A stretch of 38,314 nucleotides of DNA, taken from positions 1 through 38,314 of the forward strand of contig CAYJII010000023.1 in the NCBI GenBank assembly GCA_964370225.1, read 5' to 3'. Source of the DNA: CAYJII01 sp964370225 (lineage in GTDB: Bacteria > Bacillota > Clostridia > Oscillospirales > Ruminococcaceae). Within the stretch, counting starts at the first letter, position 1, and every line of letters starts with the position of its first letter. The position numbers and the translations under genes were made by a program. This document shows, piece after piece, positions 24,149-32,366 of the stretch. The notes below the pieces were generated by a model. It saw only the letters and a list, made by a program, of their open reading frames with translations, had not been told where the DNA came from and searched no databases.

Positions 24149-25897
24149 TTAATTATCTTCACTCGCAGAAACTCTGCCTTTTTCAGCATCTACGAATACT
24201 ACACAACCGTTTTTGAGGATGTCTGTCGCATTAACAGCACCAACAATAACAGGGATGTCCATAGCAAGCCCTACGATAGCAGCATGTGAGTTAATTCCAT
24301 CTTTTTCAGTAATAACCCCAGCTGCGTCGCGTAGTATTGACATGAGCGCATTTGTAGTTTGTGGAATAACTAAAATTTGTCCTTTTTTAAAGTTTTTGAG
24401 TGCTTCTGCTTCATTTTTGCAAACGCAAACTGCAGCACAAGTACTATGTTTAGTGATACCATTTCCTGATACTAGCACATGTCCCACCACATGAACTTTC
24501 ATTAGATTAGTAGTCCCCGAAATCGCAAGTGGAATACCTGCTGTTATTACAACTAAGTCGCCATTTGCAACAATTCCAGTTTTTTGAGATTCGCTAACTG
24601 CGTAATCAAACAGTTCATCCGTACTGTTCATCTCCTCTAGAACTAATGGATAAACCCCCCATGACAAATTCAGTTGTCGCTGAACATTCTCAGCCACAGT
24701 GCATCCGATAATCGGGCAATCAGGTCTAAACTTCGACACCATTCTAGCAGTAACCCCAGATTTTGTAACTGTAATGATAGCACCAGCCCCTAAATCATGC
24801 GCTGTAGAACAAGTCGCATGTGAAATAGCGTCAGTTACATCAAGCTCTGTACCATAATCTCTTTGTTTAAAGTTTCGGATATAGTCAATTTCTCTTTCCG
24901 CACGAGTAGCGATTTTTACCATGGTTTTTAGGCTTTCCACTGGGTATTCACCCACAGCAGTTTCCCCTGATAACATTATCGCACTAGTACCATCGTAAAT
25001 CGCATTTGCTACATCAGTTGCTTCTGCTCTAGTAGGTCTTGGGTTTTTCGCCATTGAATCTAGCATTTGTGTAGCTGTGATAACTTGTCTACCAGCATTA
25101 TAAGCTTTTTGAATAATATGTTTTTGTAGCACAGGCACATCTTCAAGCGGTATTTCTACACCCATGTCACCACGTGCAACCATTATCCCATCTGCAACAC
25201 TAATGATTTCGTCGATATTATCAACACCACCAGCATTTTCAATTTTTGCGATAATATTAATTTTTTCACAGTCGTATTCATCTAAGATTTTTCTGATTTC
25301 TATTATGTCTTCTTTGCTACGTACAAAGGAAGCAGCGATAAAATCAAACCCTACCTCTATCCCAAAAATAATATCATCCCTATCTTTTGGGCTGACATAC
25401 GGCATGGACAAGTCAGTTCCTGGTACGTTTATCCCCTTGTTATTGCTCAAAACACCATCGTTTAGCACCTTGCACACAATATCAGTATCAGTTTTGCTAA
25501 TAACAGTCATACCGATAAGTCCATCATCAATCAGCACTGATCTTCCGACCTCAATATCACGCGGTAAATCTTTATATGTTATGGATACGATTTTTTCGTT
25601 GCCAGCTACTTCATTAGTGGTTAGCGTGAAAATATCGTTTTCATGCAGTTCAATTTTTGAGTTTTCAAAACTGCAAATTCTAATCTCTGGTCCTTTTGTA
25701 TCAAGGATTGTCGCGATCGGCAAACCTACTTCTTCACGCAATTTTACCACCATGTCGAATTTCTTTTTGTGCAGTTCTTTTGTTGAGTGCGAAAAGTTAA
25801 ACCTTGCAGCATTCATCCCCTCAAGCATCAATTCTTTTAGTATTTTTTCATCATCATTAGCGGGTCCCATTGTGCAAATAATTTTTGTTTTTCTCAT
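24149..25897 (-). CDS. pyk: Pyruvate kinase with C-terminal PEP-utilising domain
   Basis: Converts phosphoenolpyruvate and ADP to pyruvate and ATP, the last step of glycolysis. The 582-residue protein has the TIM-barrel and B domain (about 1-345) with RKTKIICTMGPA at the start, NFSH, the active-site KIENAGGVDNIDEI and GDMGVEIPLEDVP, followed by the allosteric C domain (to about 470). An extra C-terminal domain (about 475-582) contains INSHAAIVG, the phosphohistidine-like motif of PEP-utilising enzymes. This extension is typical of Bacillota and explains the length above the usual 470. The ribosome binding site (GGGTGA) is weak. Promoter at 25959-25988. Confidence 0.97.
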   Translation of the reverse strand: MRKTKIICTMGPANDDEKILKELMLEGMNAARFNFSHSTKELHKKKFDMVVKLREEVGLPIATILDTKGPEIRICSFENSKIELHENDIFTLTTNEVAGNEKIVSITYKDLPRDIEVGRSVLIDDGLIGMTVISKTDTDIVCKVLNDGVLSNNKGINVPGTDLSMPYVSPKDRDDIIFGIEVGFDFIAASFVRSKEDIIEIRKILDEYDCEKINIIAKIENAGGVDNIDEIISVADGIMVARGDMGVEIPLEDVPVLQKHIIQKAYNAGRQVITATQMLDSMAKNPRPTRAEATDVANAIYDGTSAIMLSGETAVGEYPVESLKTMVKIATRAEREIDYIRNFKQRDYGTELDVTDAISHATCSTAHDLGAGAIITVTKSGVTARMVSKFRPDCPIIGCTVAENVQRQLNLSWGVYPLVLEEMNSTDELFDYAVSESQKTGIVANGDLVVITAGIPLAISGTTNLMKVHVVGHVLVSGNGITKHSTCAAVCVCKNEAEALKNFKKGQILVIPQTTNALMSILRDAAGVITEKDGINSHAAIVGLAMDIPVIVGAVNATDILKNGCVVFVDAEKGRVSASEDN

Positions 25898-25958
25898 ACA
25901 TATTCACCCATTCTTCATTAGTTTTGTTATGTCCCACAATTGTATATGCTCTAATACT

Positions 25959-25988
25959 ATGATACCATAAATCACTCCATTTTTTCAA
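25959..25988 (-). promoter_or_regulatory. Promoter of pyk
   Basis: Minus strand TTGAAA (25983-25988), 18 bases, TATCAT (25959-25964). The spacer 25898-26204 otherwise holds the palindrome at 26075-26105 and the terminator of the next gene; no ORF is convincing. Confidence 0.6.
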
Positions 25989-26074
25989 CAAATTTACTGT
26001 TTTATTGTAAATTTTTATCTAAATGCACTAAACGATGAGCTGTATTCACTAAAGTATCAATTATTTATATAATA

Positions 26075-26105
26075 ATAAGTAATATATTTGAAATATATTA
26101 CTTAT
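26075..26105. repeat. 31-bp near-perfect palindrome upstream of pyk
   Basis: ATAAGTAATATATTT (26075-26089) and its exact complement AAATATATTACTTAT (26091-26105) flank a single G. It lies about 90 bases upstream of the pyk -35 box and beyond the terminator of the DUF4091 gene. There is no T-run at either end, so a terminator is unlikely. It could be a protein-binding site or a cruciform. Function unknown. Confidence 0.8.
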
Positions 26106-26161
26106 ATAAACGAGAGTATATCCTTAACTCTAGTTGTGACAACAATCTTAATTTCACGAAA

Positions 26162-26195
26162 AAACCCACGTTTGTAATAATACAAACGTGGGTTT
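26162..26195 (-). terminator. Terminator of the DUF4091 gene
   Basis: A 15-bp perfect stem (26162-26176 with 26181-26195), ATAA loop. On the minus strand it runs into six T shortly after the DUF4091 stop codon. Confidence 0.93.
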
Positions 26196-26204
26196 ACTTA
26201 AATT

Positions 26205-27872
26205 TTAGCTGTTCTCTGCAATCTTTTTGTTTACTGCTTCTCTCAGATTGAGCAAATATTCATCATCATTAGGAAAGCGTGTAAACTTCATCGTGTAATC
26301 AAGCCCTTCATGCACTAGCTCAGTTACTGTTTTTTTATCAGTGAGCTTCTCCAATAGTTTTAATGCAGCAACATCATCAAAAGCATCTTTTATCATTCTT
26401 GAACGTACGCTCCCTAGCACTACGCCATTTTCACCAGGGTACACCAAAAATGGGTCGCCTGAGCTAAATTTTTTATCGGCATCAGTGATAAGAAATGGAT
26501 TTATATTTTTCAGCGAATACTGCGAATTATAAAAATTATATCCCCAATGCAAAAATCCCGACATATCATATAAATATAACAGTACCCCTAAAATTCTTGT
26601 TCTAGTATTTGACATAGAGAAGAAGCGATTTGGTACATTCAGTTTTTGTGCAATACAGTAATATACCCAGCGCTCACTTATTTCAAGCTGTGCAAATGGC
26701 TCAATATGGTCATTTGCTGGTATTGGAATTTCTACCGCCCCCTGTTTAAAAAGCTCTACGTCACTTAGTGCATCCATTATAGAGTACCCATTTAACAAGT
26801 CTTTTACTACAGATTTAGCAGCAGCATATGAATCCAAATTGCTTGAATGTGGCTCATCAGAAACATGAAAATATACCTGCCCATTATTGTAGCCTCGCGC
26901 CTTAAAAAAATCAAGCAATTTTGGGATAAAAGCTTCTAAAAACAATCTGTATGACGGGTCAGTCGCCTCTACATGCCAACCAAATATTTTAGTAGGTACG
27001 CCATTCACTCTAGCGATGATTTTTGGTGTTTGTTTTGCACCCCACTGCGCAAACAAATGCGAAACTTCGATGTATCTGATACCGCATTTATCTGCAATAT
27101 CACACCACTTTGCTAAATTGTCAAAGCTAAATTCATACTTGTCACCATTTTTCACAACATCAACTAGCTGCACTGTTGTGCGCTCTCCTCCAACATCTGT
27201 ATCAAGTGGAGGTGTAAAAATTGGAGTTAAAATCATATTTACTGCGCATTCATCTACTGCATAGCTAATGAAATTTTCTAGATACTCCCAAAATTTTTCG
27301 CTAAAAACTTCTATTCCATAATAATCTGCAATACAGTCCGCATGTAGCCATTCCGTATGGATTACTTCATTTTCTGGAAGCTTTGCGCTTAAAACATTTA
27401 CTATAATATTTTGAGAAAAGAGTTCTTCTTTTTCATTGCTGTCTGCACTACTATAATAAACCTTGAAAGCGACTTCATATTCTCCTGCTTTTACCCCATT
27501 AGTCGCAATGTTTATCCACACAGAACGATACTGCTCAAATATTGGAGAAATTACTCCATCAGTCGGCACAAGCAAATCTGGATACATGCCAGGTGCACTG
27601 CGGATATAGTTTTCATCCACAGGATAACCTGGTACATTTGATGGCACTAGCTCAACATCAAACATCTTTACACTCTCAAATTCACTTTCTATGCAGACGC
27701 AGATTTTACCGCTCTCATACAAGGCGGTAAAATCATTTAAAATATAAACTAACTGAAGATTGATGCAATCACCATTTAATATAGTGATTGATTTGCAATT
27801 AAATGAGCTTGGGCGCTCATCTGCAAAAACTTTTTGTAAGCTACTAGCAAGAAAAAAATCATATTTGTGCAT
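26205..27872 (-). CDS. DUF4091 domain protein (glycoside hydrolase-like)
   Basis: A 555-residue protein with an N-terminal beta-rich region (about 1-165) and a TIM-barrel-like C-terminal part including DUF4091 (about 300-530). DUF4091 proteins resemble glycosidases. A HVSDEPH segment at about 336-342 has the acidic pair expected at such an active site, and GWHVEATDPSY and SGFLHWGYNFY are conserved-looking aromatic segments. There is no signal peptide, so it appears cytoplasmic, which is unusual for a polysaccharide-degrading enzyme. The ATG lies within the last codons of the GGDEF-EAL gene (14-base overlap), with AAAGGATG upstream, so translation is probably coupled. The substrate is unknown. 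Confidence 0.75.
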   Translation of the reverse strand: MHKYDFFLASSLQKVFADERPSSFNCKSITILNGDCINLQLVYILNDFTALYESGKICVCIESEFESVKMFDVELVPSNVPGYPVDENYIRSAPGMYPDLLVPTDGVISPIFEQYRSVWINIATNGVKAGEYEVAFKVYYSSADSNEKEELFSQNIIVNVLSAKLPENEVIHTEWLHADCIADYYGIEVFSEKFWEYLENFISYAVDECAVNMILTPIFTPPLDTDVGGERTTVQLVDVVKNGDKYEFSFDNLAKWCDIADKCGIRYIEVSHLFAQWGAKQTPKIIARVNGVPTKIFGWHVEATDPSYRLFLEAFIPKLLDFFKARGYNNGQVYFHVSDEPHSSNLDSYAAAKSVVKDLLNGYSIMDALSDVELFKQGAVEIPIPANDHIEPFAQLEISERWVYYCIAQKLNVPNRFFSMSNTRTRILGVLLYLYDMSGFLHWGYNFYNSQYSLKNINPFLITDADKKFSSGDPFLVYPGENGVVLGSVRSRMIKDAFDDVAALKLLEKLTDKKTVTELVHEGLDYTMKFTRFPNDDEYLLNLREAVNKKIAENS

Positions 27873-29850
27873 AATTTATTTCATCCTTTGTAATAAAATC
27901 TGTAAATTCATTTAGTGGTAGCGGTTTTGTAAAAATATATCCTTGAATATAATCACAACCGCAACTTATTAGATATTCTAAGAGTTCCTCATCCTCAACG
28001 CCCTCCATGACAACACAGTTACCAATTGCTTTTATAGCATTAAGTAAATTCTCTAAGAACATTTTGCGTGTATGTTCAGACGTTGCTGAGTATACAAGAC
28101 TTCTATCAAACTTAATTATTTTTATTGGCATATCAAAAAATAGGCTTAAATTTGAGTATTCAACACCAAAATCATCCAGCTCTAACTCAAAACCAAGTTC
28201 GATAAGCTCATCCATAACATGTTTTGCTGCTTTGACATCGCTAACAAGGGTGCGTTCCGTTAACTCCATCTTTATCATATCATGTGGAATATTATAGCTA
28301 TCAACTATCTTTACTACTTCCGAGACAGTATCTATGCTCAAGAAATGCACATATGGGAAGTTAATCGATACAGACTCTAATTGCAACTTATCTTTTTTTG
28401 TATCAATAAGGTATCTTAAGTCTTTACAAACTTTATCTAAAACTATATATGTTATCTTACTGACAAGCCCTATTTCTTCTGCCACTGGGATAAACTCACC
28501 AGGAGAAATTGAAATCCCATCGACTGCTTTCATTCGTATTAAAGCTTCTGCTAATGGGAAGTTTTTGGTTTTTGATGCATAAATCGCTTGATAATATACT
28601 TCAAACCCGTCGTTTGCGATATCGCTTTTAATCCGTTCTATTATATAGTTTCTGCGTTTCATTTTATCGCATATAGATATGTCGTAAAAGTAATGAGTTT
28701 CGCCCGAATTTTTTTTAACAGTAGAAATGGAATAATCCATAGCGGAGATGATTTCTTTCACGTTTTCGCCAAATGTAGGAAAATCAATTCGCGCATAGTT
28801 AAAATCTACTTGTAAGCTACTTCCTGCTATGACAAAAGGTTTTGATAAGTCTGCGTTTAACTCTTTCATCAGTGCATCGAAAATATCATTTTCAGGATTG
28901 GTATGAATATATGCAAATTCATCACCAGAATAACGAAATATTTTTTTAGGTGGCAAAATATTCCTTAATCTCAAAGCTATGTCAGTCAGCAGTTCATCGC
29001 CACATTCTAGCCCTAAACGTTCATTGATGCTTTTGAAATTTCTCAAGCTGAACACCACTAAAGAAAACGGTGTTTTACTATTGCATAACTCTACTAAATT
29101 GAGAGTTAATGTTTGCCTATTATTTAACTCCGTGAGTTGATCCACTGCTTTTGACACGCTCAATATGTATAGATGCACAACTAAAAGTCCCGATAAACAA
29201 GCAAGACCTGATAACTGAACTAGAGGGATAAAAATCTGTAGGCAAAAAATTACTGTTGAAAGCAAAAAGTTAAAACATATAATGACTAAAACATTTTTTT
29301 GCGGCGTTTTGCGGTGTGCAATCGTAAAATATATTATTATCGCAAAATATATAAAAGCAATATAATAAGATACATGCACTAATTCTTCTTTGACATATCC
29401 ATCTTCAATAGTAAATCTAAAAATCAACCTATGAATTGGATTTGTGAGTACAAAAACAGCATATATAATATACGGAATCACTGCCCAATAAAATTTTTTG
29501 ACCAACTGCTGTATACATAATTTATTGTAGACTATCGACATTGCGTAAAATAAATAAAATAGCGCAAGCGAAGGGGCAGATAAAAAAAATAGCATTTTAA
29601 GAAAATCTACTATAGCAATAGAAAACTGGGTGTGATTGTCAGCGGTGACTATACTTGCTATAGTTATTACAACACTAACTAAGGTACTGTAATACATCCA
29701 CTTTAAGCCTTTGTATCTAGAGGAAATAACGCTTTTTTCCACTACAAAGCCTACCATAGCGACACTTATTATCAAAGCTGAAGCATATTCAGCAGCTAAA
29801 TTATAGTTAATTATTCTCACCTCTATCGCTACACACTCATACAATTGCAT
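27859..29850 (-). CDS. Membrane GGDEF-EAL protein (c-di-GMP phosphodiesterase candidate)
   Basis: A 663-residue signalling protein: about eight transmembrane helices (10-235), a GGDEF domain (about 240-400) and an EAL domain (about 405-655). The GGDEF motif reads S308-G-D-E-F, and the usual metal-binding Asp in the DxD-FK segment is Ser268 (SLRNFKSIN), so this domain is probably not a cyclase and may only bind GTP. The EAL domain keeps E435-A-L, Asn497, Glu529 (MELTER), Asp559-Asp560, Lys580, Glu616 and Gln636. Loop 6 reads DDFGVEYSNL, not DDFGTGYSSL, which may lower activity. The most likely role is c-di-GMP hydrolysis controlled by the membrane sensor. The start is uncertain; the predicted leader is only about ten bases. 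Confidence 0.88.
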   Translation of the reverse strand: MQLYECVAIEVRIINYNLAAEYASALIISVAMVGFVVEKSVISSRYKGLKWMYYSTLVSVVITIASIVTADNHTQFSIAIVDFLKMLFFLSAPSLALFYLFYAMSIVYNKLCIQQLVKKFYWAVIPYIIYAVFVLTNPIHRLIFRFTIEDGYVKEELVHVSYYIAFIYFAIIIYFTIAHRKTPQKNVLVIICFNFLLSTVIFCLQIFIPLVQLSGLACLSGLLVVHLYILSVSKAVDQLTELNNRQTLTLNLVELCNSKTPFSLVVFSLRNFKSINERLGLECGDELLTDIALRLRNILPPKKIFRYSGDEFAYIHTNPENDIFDALMKELNADLSKPFVIAGSSLQVDFNYARIDFPTFGENVKEIISAMDYSISTVKKNSGETHYFYDISICDKMKRRNYIIERIKSDIANDGFEVYYQAIYASKTKNFPLAEALIRMKAVDGISISPGEFIPVAEEIGLVSKITYIVLDKVCKDLRYLIDTKKDKLQLESVSINFPYVHFLSIDTVSEVVKIVDSYNIPHDMIKMELTERTLVSDVKAAKHVMDELIELGFELELDDFGVEYSNLSLFFDMPIKIIKFDRSLVYSATSEHTRKMFLENLLNAIKAIGNCVVMEGVEDEELLEYLISCGCDYIQGYIFTKPLPLNEFTDFITKDEINYAQI

Positions 29851-29866
29851 ATTATTTCTTATATCT

Positions 29867-29895
29867 ATTATACATAATTTTTCGTCTCATTTCAA
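29867..29895 (-). promoter_or_regulatory. Promoter of the GGDEF-EAL/DUF4091 operon
   Basis: Minus strand TTGAAA (29890-29895), 17 bases, TATAAT (29867-29872). Transcription would start near 29860, very close to the first ATG (29850). Confidence 0.7.
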
Positions 29896-29959
29896 GGAAA
29901 AATGTATACTTAGCCGAGATATAAGTGAATATTACAAATTTACACATTTTAAATGATTA

Positions 29960-30016
29960 TATTTGGCGAAGTCGTATGCATGTGAAAAATATATGTTTAT
30001 CACCAAATAACACGAC
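29960..30016. other. Interleaved inverted repeats in the divergent spacer
   Basis: TATTTGG (29960-29966) is complementary to CCAAATA (30003-30009), and GTCGT (29971-29975) to ACGAC (30012-30016). The order A-B-A'-B' could form a pseudoknot in RNA, or the pairs could be protein sites. The element lies between two divergent promoters (29867-29895 and 30119-30146) and upstream of both. The rest of the spacer 29851-30238 is AT-rich, with no gene. Confidence 0.3.
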
Positions 30017-30118
30017 TGATATTTTGCATTAAAGTATATTTTGTTCATAAAATGTTCATTTTGTCGACGCATTTTTAGCTAAAACGATAAAATTATATTA
30101 TTATTATACAAACAACGC

Positions 30119-30146
30119 TTGAACTAATGCATAAATATGTTATAAT
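30119..30146 (+). promoter_or_regulatory. Promoter of the repeat lipoprotein
   Basis: TTGAAC (30119-30124), 16 bases, TATAAT (30141-30146). Transcription should start near 30153. Confidence 0.65.
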
Positions 30147-30157
30147 GAAAGTGATCT

Positions 30158-30194
30158 ATATGACTATATCCGCAATATATATGGTCATATTTTT
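30158..30194 (+). other. Leader hairpin with short T-run (possible attenuator)
   Basis: ATATGACTATAT (30158-30169) pairs with ATATGGTCATAT (30179-30190), including one G-T pair, and is followed by TTTT. It lies between the promoter and the ribosome binding site, so it may terminate or shield the leader. The stem is AT-rich and its strength is uncertain. Confidence 0.4.
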
Positions 30195-30238
30195 GCTTTT
30201 GCAATATTTTTGCAAATTAATTGAAAGGGAGTATTTTT

Positions 30239-31471
30239 ATGAAAAGTAATAGTATTATTTTTAAAAAAAGTAAAATTTTATTGGCTATCATTGTCGCAAT
30301 CGGACTTTTCTTTGTCACATCGTGTGACAGTTTCACCACTACTTATACCGAAGTTTTGGGTTCGTGGGATAACGATACTATAGAAATGAGTCTTTCGTTC
30401 ACTAGCGATGGCACATTTATTTTTAGTAGTTATGATAGCTCTACTACTGGCACATACACGTATGATAACACTACTGGCACAATCACAGCAGAATGGGGAG
30501 AAGGAATACAACTGGGATATGTCGATGAGGTAGGTAATTTAACTATTGATGGTTATAACGGTGTGTTCACATCTGTTTCCACCCCTTGGTACGTACCATC
30601 AGAAAACGAGAGCAACTTAGTAACCGAATTATCTGGAACATGGGATAATGACACTTCGCTAGTTAGTTTAAGCTTTTATGAAAATGGCGAATGTGCACTT
30701 TCAGATGTCAATGGCTTTTATGATGGTACATACACATTAGATACAATTACAGGCGATATTGTTATTGATATTTATGGATACATCCACAATGGAATTCTCG
30801 ACGCATTTGGCGATATATACATAGCTGACTATGATGGCATATTCGTATCTTCAAGCTATGCATTTTATGCACCTATCGATGCAGAAGTAGATGAGGATGA
30901 TGATGTTATCGATGACAATACTGACGTTAGACCTATTTACATTGAAAATTCATGGGATAACGATGAAATGAAAGCTAGCATAATCTTTTATTCCGATCTT
31001 ACATTTGTTTGGTCAAATGAATACGATGAATTTAGCGGAACCTATTTTCTGGATGAGGCTGCAAGAACTATTACAATCTCATACGACAATATTACCCTAA
31101 ATGGTTTCTTTGATGACGAGGACTTTCTCTATTTTGAGGACAATATCGGCGCATTCTACATTTCAGGAATTCGCAGTTATATGCCATTAGTAAAGCTTAA
31201 TGACGATACCTTCCTAGGTGTTTGGTCTTATGTTAACGATAGCGGTGTCGAGCTACTGCTTACATTTAGCGCTGATGGCTCATGGATTTTATCCTCGCTT
31301 GATTCTTCTGGCGCTGTGTCCGAAGAGCTCAATAGAGGCTACACGACTGTTGTTGAGAATGGTGCATTTTATGGTTTGGTAAACGAAAGTGGAGAAACAA
31401 TCTATACTTTCTTCCACTTTGATATTGGTGTACTCATCGTTGAGAATGTGGGCACATTTACACTAAATTAA
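30239..31471 (+). CDS. Lipoprotein with four beta-rich repeats
   Basis: A 410-residue secreted lipoprotein. The signal peptide (KKSKILLAIIVAIGLFFVTSC) has a lipobox ending at Cys29, so the mature protein should be lipid-anchored on the outer face of the membrane. The mature part has four repeats of about 90 residues, each beginning with a GxWDND-like segment (SWDND, TWDND, SWDND and a diverged VWSYVND), then a strand with an F..(D/N)G pattern and a GTYxxD turn. An acidic linker (VDEDDDVIDDNTD) sits between repeats two and three. No enzyme motif is visible. The repeats recall lipocalin-like or copper-resistance-type small beta domains, but I cannot name a family. ATG at 30239 follows AAAGGGAG. 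Own promoter and terminator. Confidence 0.82.
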   Translation: MKSNSIIFKKSKILLAIIVAIGLFFVTSCDSFTTTYTEVLGSWDNDTIEMSLSFTSDGTFIFSSYDSSTTGTYTYDNTTGTITAEWGEGIQLGYVDEVGNLTIDGYNGVFTSVSTPWYVPSENESNLVTELSGTWDNDTSLVSLSFYENGECALSDVNGFYDGTYTLDTITGDIVIDIYGYIHNGILDAFGDIYIADYDGIFVSSSYAFYAPIDAEVDEDDDVIDDNTDVRPIYIENSWDNDEMKASIIFYSDLTFVWSNEYDEFSGTYFLDEAARTITISYDNITLNGFFDDEDFLYFEDNIGAFYISGIRSYMPLVKLNDDTFLGVWSYVNDSGVELLLTFSADGSWILSSLDSSGAVSEELNRGYTTVVENGAFYGLVNESGETIYTFFHFDIGVLIVENVGTFTLN

Positions 31472-31506
31472 ACTTCATCTCACGCTTGTGAATACGCATA
31501 AAACAG

Positions 31507-31542
31507 ATAAGAATACGATGTGATAACACATCGTATTCTTAT
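31507..31542 (+). terminator. Terminator after the repeat lipoprotein
   Basis: A 16-bp perfect stem (31507-31522 with 31527-31542), ATAA loop, followed by TTCT. Confidence 0.85.
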
Positions 31543-31569
31543 TTCTAAGGAAAAACTAGGAGAATATGT

Positions 31570-32310
31570 ATGGCGGACTTGTCTGAAAAAAGAGAAATCA
31601 TTATTCATGGAAGTAGTATTAAGTATACTTTAACTCGAAAAAAAGTAAAAAATATCAATCTTAGAATAAAGACTAGTGGTGAAATTTTCGTTTCTGCTAA
31701 TAAGTTAGTTAGCATCAAGCGAATTGAAAATTTCATCATCGCTAACTCAGATTTTATTTTGAGGAGCATGAAAAAATTTCATGATATGAATAAATTTACT
31801 CGCCCCAAAACTGAGTATATAAGCGGTGAACAGTTCATGTTATTAGGCAAACCCTTAACCCTTATTCTCACACAAAGCGAAAATGAGCGTGTATATACTG
31901 ACGGGGATTACTTGCATTTATCTGTAATAAATACCGTTGATTATAATAAAAAAGAAAAGCTTATTCGCAGTTTTTACAGCGAAAAGAGCACACTATCCCT
32001 CAATAAAATTGTCGCTGAAATTTACCCGCTCTTTAAAAAGCTTGGTATAGAGTATCCTTTGGTGAAATATCGCATCATGACTTCCAGATGGGGATCGTGC
32101 ATACCGAGTAAAAATCAGATTAACCTAAACAAAAGACTCATAGAAGTTCCCATTATCTGTTCGGAATATGTTGTTTTACACGAGTTTTCACATTTCATTC
32201 ACCCAAATCATTCAAAGGATTTTTATGCTTTGGTCGCCACATTAATGCCCGACTGGAAAGAGCGTAAGAAGCTACTTGACACTTTTTGCATAAAAAACAG
32301 CTGCATGTAA
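31570..32310 (+). CDS. YgjP-like metallopeptidase domain protein
   Basis: A 246-residue cytoplasmic protein of the YgjP (DUF45, M48-like) family. The zinc site HEFSH at 204-208 and a third ligand His214 in HPNHSKDF are intact, and the SRWGSC segment at 172-177 is the family marker. The family is annotated as a metal-dependent hydrolase, with UTP pyrophosphatase and peptidase activities proposed for homologues; the true substrate here is unknown. AGGAG lies eight bases before the ATG. It is monocistronic between two terminators. Confidence 0.88.
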   Translation: MADLSEKREIIIHGSSIKYTLTRKKVKNINLRIKTSGEIFVSANKLVSIKRIENFIIANSDFILRSMKKFHDMNKFTRPKTEYISGEQFMLLGKPLTLILTQSENERVYTDGDYLHLSVINTVDYNKKEKLIRSFYSEKSTLSLNKIVAEIYPLFKKLGIEYPLVKYRIMTSRWGSCIPSKNQINLNKRLIEVPIICSEYVVLHEFSHFIHPNHSKDFYALVATLMPDWKERKKLLDTFCIKNSCM

Positions 32311-32327
32311 TAAACAATAGAAAGCTA

Positions 32328-32364
32328 AAAAGATATGTAACAATATAATTGTTACATATCTTTT
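32328..32364. terminator. Bidirectional terminator between YgjP-like and C11 protease genes
   Basis: A 17-bp perfect stem (32328-32344 with 32348-32364), ATA loop, AAAA and TTTT at the ends. It separates convergent genes. Confidence 0.93.
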
Positions 32365-32366
32365 GT

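Noticed and set aside
24149..25897. Pyruvate kinase as a fusion with a second enzyme
   Set aside because: The extra C-terminal PEP-utilising domain is the normal form in Bacillota.
25164..25970. 268-codon plus-strand frame opposite pyruvate kinase
   Set aside because: Antisense shadow of pyk, rich in Ser and Ile as expected from reversed codons, with no ribosome binding site.
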